DNA of 64,000 nucleotides from Microlunatus elymi (lineage in GTDB: Bacteria; Actinomycetota; Actinomycetes; Propionibacteriales; Propionibacteriaceae). The notes under the pieces are model-generated. The model was not told the DNA's origin, did no database searches, and worked only from the letters and a program-made list of their open reading frames with translations. Shown piece after piece: positions 45,574 to 54,928 of the stretch; position 1 is the stretch's first letter, and each line of letters opens with the position of its first letter. The DNA lies in assembly GCF_007362775.1 (NCBI RefSeq), contig NZ_CP041692.1, positions 3,224,001-3,288,000 on the forward strand, read 5' to 3'. Both the position numbers and the translations under genes were made by a program.

Positions 45574-47393
45574 GATTGCTGCGTACGTTGTGGCTGTGGT
45601 TCAGCACGGCGTTCCGGGCGGCGCCCGGGTTGACCCTGCTGATGAGCGCGACCACCATCATCTCCTCGGTGCTCAGCCCGCTGACCGTGCTGGGCATCAA
45701 GTTGGCCGTCGACGGGGCGAGCGGCCACGGCTCACTGCCGCTCGGGATCGCCTTGCTCGGTGGGTCGCTGCTGCTCAGTGCGGTGTCCGGCAGCATCGCC
45801 GGCCCGCTCGGCGACACACTGGACGAACGGGTGCTCCGGCACGTCCGCGACGACCTGATCCGGCTCACCTCCGGCATTCCCTCGATCGCTCATCACGAGC
45901 ACCCCGAGCTGGCCGATCGGGTCGCCCTGATCGAACGGGACGCCTATCAGCTGGGCGGGATCTTCCGGCTGCTGTCGGTGATCGGCGCGGTCACCAGTTC
46001 GATCACCGTGATCGCGATGCTGTGGTCGGTGTCGCCGGTGTTGATCCTGCTGCTGGTGCTGGCCATCGGCACCGCGGCCATCCAGGCCGTGGCGATGCAG
46101 CGGCGCAACACGTTGTGGCGTCGCAACGAGCGCTATCGGCGGTTGGCGACCAAGATCATCGACCTGCTCACCGATCCCGCCGGCGCGATCGAAGTCCGCA
46201 GCTTCGGGCTGAGCCGCCCGCTGTTGAAGATCGCGCATCATGCGCACGCCAGCCGGCACGAGCCCTACTACGGGGTGACCGTCCGGTTCGCGCGGCTGAC
46301 GGCGATCGGCTGGGTGATCTACGGGATCGGCTATGCGCTGGCCGTGTTCTGGGTGTTCGGCCGGGTCCGCGACGGATCCTCCTCGCTCGGCGACCTCACC
46401 CTGCTGCTGTTGATCGGTCCGCAGATCAACACCACGGCGTCGGCGATCACCAGCAACGTCACGATGGTGCTGACGTCCTTCCAGACCTTCGATCGCTACG
46501 CCTGGCTGCGTCGGTGGGCCGATGATCACGACTGGCAGGAGAGCGTCGGCGAGCCGCCGCCGATGCTGCGCCGCGGCATCGCGCTGGAGGGCGTCGGGTT
46601 CCGCTATCCGTCGATCTCGGCCGACCTGTCGCAGATCCCCGCTGCAACGGACGCGGGAACCGACCGCGGTGACCTGGCGCTGCGGCAGGTCGACCTGCTG
46701 CTGCCGGCGGGCAGCACCGTTGCCCTGGTCGGCGACAACGGGGCCGGCAAGTCCACCCTGGTCAAGTTGTTGGCCCGGCTGTACGACCCGACCTCGGGCC
46801 GGATCACCATCGACGGGACGCCGCTGACCGACCTCGATCCGTCGGCCTGGCGGGATCGGATCTCGGCCGGCTTCCAGGACTTCTCCCGGCTGGAGTTCAT
46901 GGCTGCCGAGTCGGTCGGCGTCGGCGATCTCGACCATGCCGCGGACCAGGAACTGCTCGACCGGGCCGTCGCCGCCGGCCACGCCGAGGACGTGGTCGAC
47001 GAGCTGCCGCAGCGGTTGGAGACCCAGCTCGGGATCCGGTTCGACGGCGGGGTCGCGTTGTCCGGTGGTCAGTGGCAGCGATTGGCGTTGGCCCGCGCGT
47101 TCATGCGGACCAGACCGTTGCTGATGATGCTGGACGAACCGACCGCGGCGCTCGACCCTGAGGCCGAGCAGGCGATCTACGAGCAGTACGCCCGAACGGC
47201 CAAGCAACTGGCGGCAGAGACCGGAGCCGTCACGGTGCTGGTCTCGCATCGGTTCTCGACCGTACGGATGGCCGACCTGATCGTGGTGGTGGCCGACGGC
47301 GGGATCCTCGAGGTCGGATCGCACGAGGTGCTGCTCGCGGCCGGCGGACGCTACGCCGAGCTGTTCGAACTGCAGGCCCATGCCTATCGCTGA
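45570..47393 (+). CDS. ABC exporter half-transporter, second subunit
   Basis: A 607-residue permease/ATPase similar in plan to its neighbour: six hydrophobic segments, Walker A GDNGAGKST, signature LSGGQWQRLALARAF, Walker B LLMMLDEPTAALD and VLVSHRFSTVRMAD. Both subunits keep canonical catalytic Glu residues after Walker B, so both ATP sites may hydrolyse, unlike asymmetric exporters with one degenerate site. The ATG overlaps the stop of the first subunit, and an AGGAGG lies about 11 bases before it. Substrate unknown. Confidence 0.92.
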
Positions 47394-47451
47394 CCTCGTA
47401 CGGATCTGCTCGGTCCATCGGGCCGGGCCGTGACTCCGTATGCTCACCCCC

Positions 47452-48879
47452 ATGCCTCAGCGCAGCCCGCGATTGGCCAGGTCGGCCGCCCAGTCCGAGC
47501 TCGCTGCTGCCCTGGCCGAACTGCGTCGACAGCTACAGATCCCCGACGGGTTTCCGGCCGAGGTGCAGAGCGAGGCCACCGAGGCGGCATCGTTCGGTCT
47601 GGATGCCGACGCGATCGACCTGCGTGAGATCGAGTTCCGCACCATCGATCCGGCCGGTTCGACCGACCTCGACCAAGCGTTGCACCTGACGCGGGACGCC
47701 GGCGGGCTGCTGGTGCGCTACGCGATCGCCGACGTCGGCTGGTTCGTCCGACCCGACCGGGCCATTGACCAAGAGGCTCGTCGGCGCGGGCAGACGCTCT
47801 ACGCCCCGGATGATCGGGCCCCGCTGCATCCGACCGTGCTGTCGGAGGGCGCGGCATCGTTGCTGCCCGGACAGGATCGGCTCGCCTACGTCTGGCGGTT
47901 CCGGCTGGATTCGGATGATCAGGTCGTCGACGTCGGTCTCGACCGCGCGATCGTCCGGTCCCGGCGGCAATGGAACTATCAGGATGCCCAGCGCGCCGCC
48001 GACGGATCCGACCCGCCGGAGTCACTGCGGCTGCTGCTCGAGTTCGGCGACGGCCGGCAGCGCCAGGAGTCCGCGCGCGGCGGGGCGAGCCTGAACTTCC
48101 CCAACGGCGAGATCGTGCTCACCGAACGCGGGTACGTGATCGAGCGCCGTACGCCGTTGCCGATCGAGGACGCGAACGCGCAGTTGTCGTTGATGACCGG
48201 GATGGCAGCGGCTCGGATCATGCTCGACGGCGGGGTCGGCATCCTGCGGACGATGCCGCCGGCCGAACCGTCGGCGATCGAGGAATTCCGCCGGCAGACC
48301 CGGGCGCTCGGCCTGGACTGGCGCGAGGGGGTCGCGTACGGCGACTATCTGCGGGAACTGGACCGATCCGAGCCGCGGGCACTGGCGGTGTTGCAGGCGG
48401 CGACGTCGCTCTTCCGCGGTGCCGGTTACAGCGCCTTCGACGGCGAGCCACCGGTGCAACAGGAACAGGCCGCGATCGCGGCACCGTACGCGCACGTGAC
48501 GGCGCCGATCCGCCGGCTGGTCGATCGTTTCGGACTGATCGTCTGCGATGCGCTGGTGCATGATCGCCCGGTGCCGGAATGGGTCCGGGAGGCACTGCCG
48601 ACGTTGCCCCAGATCATGTCCGGTACAGATGATCTTGCGTCCCGACTGGATGCGGCCGCGCTGAATCGGGTCGAGGCAGCACTGCTGACGGACCGGGCCG
48701 ACGAGATCTTCGAGGCAGTCGTGCTGTTCCGCAAGGACGAACGCCGCCGGATCCAGCTGACGGACCCGGTGGTGGTGGCGAATCTCAACGGCGCCGGGAA
48801 TCCCGGCGATCAGCTTCGGGTCAGGTTGGTGTCGGCCGACGTGGCCACCGGCGAGGTCGCCTTCGAACCCGCGCCGTGA
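47452..48879 (+). CDS. RNB-domain (RNase II/R-type) protein
   Basis: A 475-residue protein made almost only of an RNB exonuclease domain, without visible cold-shock or S1 RNA-binding domains. The metal-binding segment reads TIDPAGSTDLDQAL: Asp66, Asp72 and Asp74 match three catalytic acids of RNase II, but the fourth position is Gln75 where Asp is usual. Other landmarks: YAIADVGWFVRPD, SLLPGQDRLAY and the HVTAPIRRLVDRF block. It may be a 3'-5' exoribonuclease with altered metal binding, common in this actinobacterial subgroup as far as I recall. ATG 47452 is preferred to ATG 47440. Confidence 0.88.
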   Translation: MPQRSPRLARSAAQSELAAALAELRRQLQIPDGFPAEVQSEATEAASFGLDADAIDLREIEFRTIDPAGSTDLDQALHLTRDAGGLLVRYAIADVGWFVRPDRAIDQEARRRGQTLYAPDDRAPLHPTVLSEGAASLLPGQDRLAYVWRFRLDSDDQVVDVGLDRAIVRSRRQWNYQDAQRAADGSDPPESLRLLLEFGDGRQRQESARGGASLNFPNGEIVLTERGYVIERRTPLPIEDANAQLSLMTGMAAARIMLDGGVGILRTMPPAEPSAIEEFRRQTRALGLDWREGVAYGDYLRELDRSEPRALAVLQAATSLFRGAGYSAFDGEPPVQQEQAAIAAPYAHVTAPIRRLVDRFGLIVCDALVHDRPVPEWVREALPTLPQIMSGTDDLASRLDAAALNRVEAALLTDRADEIFEAVVLFRKDERRRIQLTDPVVVANLNGAGNPGDQLRVRLVSADVATGEVAFEPAP

Positions 48880-48893
48880 CGAAGGTCTCGATG

Positions 48894-48908
48894 CGCCGAC
48901 AATCGGCG
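48894..48908. terminator. Bidirectional terminator hairpin
   Basis: Perfect stem CGCCGA-CAA-TCGGCG between the convergent stops of the RNB gene (48879) and the MetE-like gene (48915). Confidence 0.6.
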
Positions 48909-48914
48909 GGCTGA

Positions 48915-49994
48915 TCAGTCGGCGAGCTGATCGGTGACGATGTCGGCGGCCTTGCGGACCGCCCGGAGCGCGGTCACCGCGGACCGCTGATCGAAGCGGG
49001 CCAGGCCGCAGGCCGGAGTGATGATCATCCGGCCGGCCACGTCGGGTTCGAGCCCGAGGGTCCGGGTGGCGCGGAGAACCCGTTGCGCGATCTGGTCGGG
49101 CGACCACTGTCGCCCGGTGGAATCGCCGGTCGCGGTGGACAGCCCGCCGGCGCCGAACCAGAGCCCGTCGGTCATCGCCTGACCGATCAGGTCCCAGTCC
49201 CTGGTGCCGAGTTGATCAAGATCGAGGGCAACCGCGCCGAAGCCGGCGTCCTTGATCAACTTCACCGGGACGCCCGGCGCGCAACAGTGCAACCAGGTCC
49301 GCGGCAGTCCTGAACCGACCGGTGGAAGATCCGGCCCTTCGACAGGTTCAGCGGCCAGCCCCGGGAGGGTGCCCATGATCGAGTCGACGACGTCGGTCAG
49401 TCGTTCGCTCAACTCGGGCAGATCAACCTTGCGGTGACGGGAAAACCCGCTGGCAGTGGGCACCTCGCCGGCCAGCACCGTCGGCAGCAGCGGCTCGTCC
49501 AGCTGGATGATCAACTCCAGCTGGGGCAGCCGTCGACCAAGATCAACGACGAGCTGACCGATCCCCTCGGCCAGCGACTGGCCGAGGTCGCGGCGGGCGC
49601 CGTGATCTGCCAGGGCGCGGTCGCCGCGTGGGCGCTCCACCGAGGCCGCCAGTGTCCACGGCCCGCAGATCGCGATCTTGAACGGGCCGGTGTAGTCCTG
49701 CACCGCCTCCTCGAGCTGATCAAGATCATCACGAAGCGTCGCTCTGGCCCGAAGTTGATCACGGCCCGGTGCGTCGGTCAGCCGCCAGCCGGCCGGTTGC
49801 AGGTCGGCGGACAATCCGGAGAGGGCGGCGATGCCGCGGCCGATCATGCCGGACGCGACACCACGGGCGGGCAGCTCGGGCAGGTACGGCAGCTCGGGGC
49901 ATTCGGCGAAATTGATCTTGAGTGCCTCGGCCAGATCGACGCCGGGGAAGGAGCCGATGCCGGTGCTGCGGATGGGTGCGAAGTCGTCGGCCAC
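48915..49994 (-). CDS. MetE C-terminal-like (UROD/MetE-fold) protein
   Basis: A 359-residue barrel protein like the C-terminal half of cobalamin-independent methionine synthase. Visible parts: STGIGSFPGVDLAEALK at the N-terminus, KIAICGPWTLAAS, IIQLDEPLLPTVL, the zinc ligand region TWLHCCAPGVPVKLI and IITPACGLARFD. A His and two Cys in these blocks could hold zinc. The M. tuberculosis neighbour of ligA, Rv3015c, is the likely orthologue; its substrate is unknown, as it lacks the N-terminal half of MetE. Start is GTG 49994, 10 bp after the mnmA stop. A REP-like word in its linker encodes AEPVEGP. Confidence 0.82.
   Translation of the reverse strand: MADDFAPIRSTGIGSFPGVDLAEALKINFAECPELPYLPELPARGVASGMIGRGIAALSGLSADLQPAGWRLTDAPGRDQLRARATLRDDLDQLEEAVQDYTGPFKIAICGPWTLAASVERPRGDRALADHGARRDLGQSLAEGIGQLVVDLGRRLPQLELIIQLDEPLLPTVLAGEVPTASGFSRHRKVDLPELSERLTDVVDSIMGTLPGLAAEPVEGPDLPPVGSGLPRTWLHCCAPGVPVKLIKDAGFGAVALDLDQLGTRDWDLIGQAMTDGLWFGAGGLSTATGDSTGRQWSPDQIAQRVLRATRTLGLEPDVAGRMIITPACGLARFDQRSAVTALRAVRKAADIVTDQLAD
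49335..49351. repeat. REP-like word inside the MetE-like gene
   Basis: CCTTCGACAGGTTCAG; differs by one base from the word in ligD (3736-3760). On the coding strand it gives AEPVEGP, in a presumed loop. Confidence 0.5.
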
Positions 49995-50004
49995 GGGTGT
50001 CGGC

Positions 50005-51078
50005 TCAGACCCGGGCTGCGGAGATGGTCGCGCTGCCGATGACGCGATCGTGGTCGTAGTAGACGACGGCCTGGCCGGGCGCGACGCCGGTCAGCGGCTC
50101 GTCCAGTTCGACCAGAACGGCGTCGCCGTCGACCCGTACGGTGCCGGGCACCGGGTCCCCATGAGCGCGCACCTGGATCTGTGCCGGCCAGCGGCCGGCA
50201 ACAGCCTGCTGGGTCCAGGTCGGCCGGATCGCCTCGATCGTACGGACGTCCAGCGCGTCGCGCGGGCCGACGGTGACGGTGTTGTTCACCGGCGAGATGT
50301 CGAGCACGTAGCGCGGCTTGCCGTCGTCGGCCGGGGTGCCGATCCGCAGGCCCTTGCGCTGGCCGATGGTGAAGTGATGGGCGCCGTCGTGCTCGCCCAC
50401 CGGTTGCCCGTCACGGTCGACGATGCTGCCTGGCTTGCTGCCCAGCCGTTGGTCCAGGAAACCGGCGGTGTCCCCGTCGGCGATGAAGCAGATGTCGTGG
50501 CTGTCCGGTTTGTCGGCCACCGCCAGCCCCCGGCGCTCGGCCTCGGCGCGGACCTCGCTCTTCTGCGATCCGCCGAGCGGGAAGTAGGAACGCTGCAGCT
50601 GGGCCTGGTCGAGCACCCCCAGCACGTACGACTGATCCTTGCCCTGGTCGGCGGAGCGATGCAGCGCGACCCCGTGATCATCTCGGGTCAGCTGGGCGTA
50701 GTGGCCGGTGCAGACGGCGTCGAAGCCGAGGGCGATGCCACGCTCCAGCACCGCGGCGAACTTGATCTTCTCGTTGCACCGGACGCACGGGTTCGGGGTC
50801 CGGCCGGCGGCGTACTCGGCGACGAAGTCGTCCACCACGTCCTCGATGAAGCGGTCGGAGAGATCCCAGACGTAGAACGGGATGCCCAGCACGTCGGCGG
50901 CCCGCCGCGCATCGTGCGCGTCCTCCTTGGAACAGCAGCCGCGGGCGCCGCTGCGGAACGAAAGCGGATTCTTCGACAACGCCAGGTGTACGCCGGTGAC
51001 GTCGTGCCCGGCCTCGACCGCGCGGGCAGCGGCAACGGCCGAGTCCACCCCGCCGGACATCGCAGCCAGCACCTTCAT
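50005..51078 (-). CDS. mnmA: tRNA-specific 2-thiouridylase
   Basis: Adds the 2-thio group to wobble uridine of Glu, Gln and Lys tRNAs. The 357-residue enzyme has the ATP-pyrophosphatase loop SGGVDS (residues 8-13), the catalytic Cys98 in [12 protein letters not shown] and Cys197 in DICFIADGD, and the GQRKGLRIG segment. Sulphur is probably supplied by the cysteine desulfurase at 53700. Start ATG 51078. In mycobacteria mnmA follows iscS directly; here an MFS gene and an SGNH lipoprotein gene on the other strand lie between them. Confidence 0.96.
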   Translation of the reverse strand: MKVLAAMSGGVDSAVAAARAVEAGHDVTGVHLALSKNPLSFRSGARGCCSKEDAHDARRAADVLGIPFYVWDLSDRFIEDVVDDFVAEYAAGRTPNPCVRCNEKIKFAAVLERGIALGFDAVCTGHYAQLTRDDHGVALHRSADQGKDQSYVLGVLDQAQLQRSYFPLGGSQKSEVRAEAERRGLAVADKPDSHDICFIADGDTAGFLDQRLGSKPGSIVDRDGQPVGEHDGAHHFTIGQRKGLRIGTPADDGKPRYVLDISPVNNTVTVGPRDALDVRTIEAIRPTWTQQAVAGRWPAQIQVRAHGDPVPGTVRVDGDAVLVELDEPLTGVAPGQAVVYYDHDRVIGSATISAARV

Positions 51079-51293
51079 CTGAGCTCCCACTCCCCTGTCA
51101 CGTACACACGTTCGTCGAACCGCGCCCGATCCGACCACAGCTCCCCATTCTCGCCGTCAATGCGGCTCGTGTCCAAAGCGAACGCTGATACCGCCCGGAT
51201 TGCCGTGTTGATCGGTGGTTGGCAGACGAGATCGGCCGGTATAGCGTTCAACAGACAACTGCAGAGCAACTCATGTTCAGGGATTGAGGTGGG

Positions 51294-51307
51294 CGTCTCA
51301 GGAGACG
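51294..51307 (+). promoter_or_regulatory. Dyad over the ribosome site of the MFS gene
   Basis: CGTCTC-AG-GAGACG ends 7 bp before the ATG at 51315, and its right half contains the AGGAGA ribosome site. It could act as an operator or as an mRNA hairpin that limits translation; no regulator gene is adjacent. Confidence 0.4.
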
Positions 51308-51314
51308 TCTGCCC

Positions 51315-52580
51315 ATGATCAGATCATCCGGTACGCCCGCCGGTTCTGCCCGGCGCAACTTCAACCGGCTGTGGCTGGCCCAATCGACCTCCTTGGTCGG
51401 ACTGCAGACCGGTGCGATCACGGTGCCGCTGCTCGCCGTCGACGTACTGCACGCCGACGCATCGCACGTGGCGTTGCTCGGAACCCTGTCCAGTCTCCCC
51501 TGGCTGATCGCACCAGTGATCGGCGCGGTCGCCGACTGCGTGGACCGCAGACAACTTCTGGTTGTGGCCCACCTCGGCCGGACCCTGTTGTGGTTGAGTA
51601 TCCCGGTCTGCTATCTCGCCGGCGTGCTGACGATCTCTCAACTGTGGTTGGTTTCTGTCGCGGTCGGCGTCCTGGGTGTCGTGTTCGCGGTGGCCTATCG
51701 GGCGTTCCTACCGACCATCGTGCCGGCGTCCGAACTCGGATCGGCCAACGGGAGGATGGGCGGCACCGATGCCGTCGCACGCTCCGTCGGACCCGCGCTG
51801 GCCGGCTACCTGATCCAACTGCTGGGCGCCGTCTGGGCAGTCCTCGTCCAGGTTGTCGCCGCGGCCGTCGCCGGAATCGCCACCGCAACGATCCGATCGG
51901 CACAGTCAAGATCAACAACTGCCGACCATGATCAACAACGAACGCCGGCCGGATGGTGGCGCGGCATCGTCGACGGCTTCCGCTGCGTGTACCGGATCAA
52001 GCCGCTGCGCCGGCTCGCACTCGCCGAGACCGGCTACCTGTTCTTCTTCGAGGTCGGCTTCGCAATCGTCATCGTCTTCTTCCGGAACACGCTCGGCATC
52101 GGCGCCGGCACCATTGGCCTGATCTTCTCGATCGGAAGCCTGGGCGGGATGCTCGGCGCGACGATTGCGAACAGGCTGCGCGCTTTTGCCGGCCTCGACG
52201 CAACGATCAGGACCGCCGCGATCCTCCGCGGCCTCGGCATCGCGGTCCTTCCGCTGAGCGTCGTGGTTCCCGGCCACGTCGTGGTGATCACCGTGCTCAT
52301 CGGCGGCCGCGCTCTCAACGCGGCGGCCTGGAGTGTGTACGAGGTGCTGACCGACACCTACCAGCAGACGACACTGCCCGACCGCCACCGCGGCAGCGCA
52401 ACTGCAGTCATCCTGTGGCTCGGCAACGGCGCGACGACCGTCGGCGCGGCTGTCACGGCGGCCGTCGCCACCACCCTCGACACCACCGTCCTGCTCGCCG
52501 CGGCCGGGATCGGCTGCACCGCGGCCGGGTGTCTGACGGTCCTGGTCCGCACCGAATCGCACTCCGGTCCACGGCAATAG
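51315..52580 (+). CDS. MFS transporter
   Basis: A 421-residue major facilitator with about 12 hydrophobic segments. Loop motif DCVDRRQLLV between helices 2 and 3 and the helix 5 region FLPTIVPASELGSANGRMGG are those of the enterobactin-exporter/macrolide-efflux type (drug and siderophore exporters). Substrate cannot be told. Start ATG 51315. It is divergent from mnmA across 236 bp. Central loop residues ~195-210 are hydrophilic (STTADHDQQRTPAGW). Expression may be controlled at a dyad over its ribosome site. Confidence 0.85.
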   Translation: MIRSSGTPAGSARRNFNRLWLAQSTSLVGLQTGAITVPLLAVDVLHADASHVALLGTLSSLPWLIAPVIGAVADCVDRRQLLVVAHLGRTLLWLSIPVCYLAGVLTISQLWLVSVAVGVLGVVFAVAYRAFLPTIVPASELGSANGRMGGTDAVARSVGPALAGYLIQLLGAVWAVLVQVVAAAVAGIATATIRSAQSRSTTADHDQQRTPAGWWRGIVDGFRCVYRIKPLRRLALAETGYLFFFEVGFAIVIVFFRNTLGIGAGTIGLIFSIGSLGGMLGATIANRLRAFAGLDATIRTAAILRGLGIAVLPLSVVVPGHVVVITVLIGGRALNAAAWSVYEVLTDTYQQTTLPDRHRGSATAVILWLGNGATTVGAAVTAAVATTLDTTVLLAAAGIGCTAAGCLTVLVRTESHSGPRQ

Positions 52581-52738
52581 TGACGCAGGACGTGGGTCCC
52601 GATATTGGTCTGTTCGCCGCGCCATCTGGTCAAACCGCCCATCACGAACAGTTCCCTGCGGATCAAACTGAGAGGAATCTGACCGACCGCCCGTGCCCGA
52701 GGATGGCGCGAGCGGTAGTGAGCCGGGAGGAATCCGCG

Positions 52739-53665
52739 ATGCGATATCGCCGACAAGGACAGCTGGTCCCCGATGGGCCGAATCGGCCCAGCCGGCAGCG
52801 ACCGGTGCTGAGGACGCTGCTCTCGGCACTCGCCGGCTTGCTCATGCTCGCGGGTTGCGCCGGCCCCGGTGATCACCCAGCGAGTGATCATGAGCCGACC
52901 GCGGCTCCGGCGCCCTCGCCAGGACCGAGTGCGACCGGCCGACCGGCACTGAAGCTGGTGGCGATCGGCGACTCCATCCCGTTCAACGCCGCGTTGGATT
53001 GCCCCGGTTGCACCGGCTTCGTCGAGCGCTACGCCACAGCACTGGAGCATGCGACGCAACGCCCGGTCGAGACGAACAACCTGTCCGAACACACCGGCCT
53101 CACGCTGCCCGGACTGATGGCGGAGCTGCCGGTCTACAAACCGGATTTGACGAACGCGGACGCCATCGTTGTCGGAATCGCCCACAACAGCAACGTCCTC
53201 AACGAGGACACCCCGTGCGGAACTCCCTTCAACGAGACCACCTCGACCCTCGAGGACTGGTCGAAGGTGACGCATGCGTGCGCGGCCACGTCCGCCGACC
53301 GCTACCGCCGCCAGTTCGACAAGCTCTACGGCACGATCGCCGCGTGGCGGGCAGGTCGGTCGACCGTGCTGCTCACGATCAACAAGTACAACGACTGGAT
53401 CGGCCTCAAAGCTGCACATCTGACCGGCAGCCAGCAGCGGCAGACGATTTGGGTTCATGACGCCTGGAACAGGATGATCTGCCGATCCGCGGAGCAGCAC
53501 GGTTTCACCTGCGTCGATGTCTACCACGCGTTCAACGGCCCTCAGGGCACCGAATCGCCCGGCTCCTTGTTGGCCGACGACTACACGCATCCCTCGAACA
53601 GCGGCAACGCACTGATCGCCGAGTTGTTGATCGACAAGGGGTTCGATCCCCTGCTACGTCGCTGA
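52739..53665 (+). CDS. SGNH/GDSL-type hydrolase lipoprotein
   Basis: A 308-residue exported esterase-type protein. The signal peptide ends in the lipobox LAGC (Cys40), then a Pro/Ala linker, and the SGNH domain: block I AIGDSIPFN with Ser79, block III GIAHNSNVL with Gly/Asn positions, and block V DDYTHPSNSG with the Asp-x-x-His pair. Several Cys (LDCPGCTGF, DTPCGTPF, HACAATS) suggest disulphides outside the cell. Substrate may be lipid or polysaccharide ester. Start ATG 52739 has GGGAGG 8 bases upstream; the longer frame before it overlaps the MFS gene and is not used. Confidence 0.88.
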   Translation: MRYRRQGQLVPDGPNRPSRQRPVLRTLLSALAGLLMLAGCAGPGDHPASDHEPTAAPAPSPGPSATGRPALKLVAIGDSIPFNAALDCPGCTGFVERYATALEHATQRPVETNNLSEHTGLTLPGLMAELPVYKPDLTNADAIVVGIAHNSNVLNEDTPCGTPFNETTSTLEDWSKVTHACAATSADRYRRQFDKLYGTIAAWRAGRSTVLLTINKYNDWIGLKAAHLTGSQQRQTIWVHDAWNRMICRSAEQHGFTCVDVYHAFNGPQGTESPGSLLADDYTHPSNSGNALIAELLIDKGFDPLLRR

Positions 53666-53699
53666 GTCTGGATCGGTGTTTCAGGCTGAGCCGCGCTCG

Positions 53700-54872
53700 T
53701 TATCGCAACACCCGACGGGCCCGCTCGACCGTGGCCGGCAGGGCGGCCAGCAGTCGGTCGATGTCGGACGCGGTCGTGGTGTGGCCGAGGGAGAACCGCA
53801 ACGCCGACCCGGCCTGCTGCCGGGTCCGGCCCATCGCCTCCAGTACGTGGCTGGGTTGGGACACGCCGGCGGTGCAGGCCGATCCGGTGGAGCAGTCGAT
53901 GCCGGCCTGGTCCAGCAACATCAGCAGGTCGTCGGCCTGGCAGCCGGCGAACCCGACGTTGGCGATCCCCGGCAGGCTGGCGGCCGGGTCGCCGACACCG
54001 TTCAGCACGGTGCCGTCGATCGCCAGAGCACCGGTGATCAACTTCTCCCGGAGGTCACGCAGCCGCCGCGACTCGGCCGCCAGCGCCTCGGTGCTGATCT
54101 TGATCGCCGCCGCCGCACCGGCCACCCCGGCAACGTCCAGGGTGCCGGACCGAAGATCACGTTCCTGGCCACCCCCGTGCTGCACCGGCGCCAGTCGAAT
54201 CTCCTTGCGGGCAAGCAATGCGCCGATCCCGACCGGTCCGCCGAACTTGTGCGCCGACAGCGACAACGCGTCCAGACCGGAGCCGGCGAAGTCGATCGGC
54301 AGCTGACCCACGGCCTGCACTGCGTCCGAGTGCACCAGCACACCCGCCCGTCGAGCGAGACCGGCGATCTCCTCGATCGGCTGCACCACTCCGGTCTCGT
54401 TGTTCGCCCACATCACCGACAGCACGGCGATCCGATCGGCGTGCCGGTTCAAGATCATCCGAAGTTGATCAAGGTCGATCAGTCCGTCCCGATTCACCGG
54501 CAGCAACTCCAGCCGCACGCCATCGGACGCCACCGACTCTGCGGTCTCCAACACCGCATGGTGTTCCACGGTTGTCGTGACCACGACCAGGTCGTCGTCC
54601 GACGTCTTCCGGCGCCGAGCCCGGACCGCGCCGAGCAGGATCAAGTTGTCGGCCTCGGTGGCGCCGGAGGTGAAGATCACTTCGGCGGGTTGTGCGCCCA
54701 GGCACGCGGCGATGACCTCTCGCGATTCCTCCAGTACCCGCCGGGCGTCGCGGCCGGAGGTGTGCAACGAGGACGGATTGCCGACCCGCGTCAGCTCCGT
54801 GGTCATCGCCTCGATCGCCGCGGCACGCATCGGCGTGGTCGCGGCATGATCAAGATAGATCCGCTGCTGCAC
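53700..54872 (-). CDS. iscS: Cysteine desulfurase
   Basis: PLP enzyme that takes sulphur from cysteine for Fe-S clusters and tRNA thiolation. The 390-residue product has YLDHAATTPM at the N-terminus, the PLP lysine Lys209 in SLSAHKFGGPVG, the ETGVVQPIEEI segment and the active Cys333 in CSTGSACTAG, whose short loop suggests a NifS/IscS type I enzyme. It serves mnmA encoded upstream at 50005. Start is GTG 54872 (VQQRIYLDHA). There is no iscU or iscR beside it. Confidence 0.94.
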   Translation of the reverse strand: MQQRIYLDHAATTPMRAAAIEAMTTELTRVGNPSSLHTSGRDARRVLEESREVIAACLGAQPAEVIFTSGATEADNLILLGAVRARRRKTSDDDLVVVTTTVEHHAVLETAESVASDGVRLELLPVNRDGLIDLDQLRMILNRHADRIAVLSVMWANNETGVVQPIEEIAGLARRAGVLVHSDAVQAVGQLPIDFAGSGLDALSLSAHKFGGPVGIGALLARKEIRLAPVQHGGGQERDLRSGTLDVAGVAGAAAAIKISTEALAAESRRLRDLREKLITGALAIDGTVLNGVGDPAASLPGIANVGFAGCQADDLLMLLDQAGIDCSTGSACTAGVSQPSHVLEAMGRTRQQAGSALRFSLGHTTTASDIDRLLAALPATVERARRVLR

Positions 54873-54892
54873 CGGATCAGCGTACCCAGGCT

Positions 54893-54928
54893 GCTTCGAG
54901 GTTCAGCCAGCGTGCTTCGAGGTTCAGC
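54893..54928. repeat. Direct repeat at the esterase stop codon
   Basis: GCTTCGAGGTTCAGC occurs at 54893-54907 and 54914-54928, period 21 bp. The second copy holds the stop codon (TGA on the minus strand) of the esterase gene. The word resembles the REP-like CTTCGACAGGTTCAG less two bases. Confidence 0.8.
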
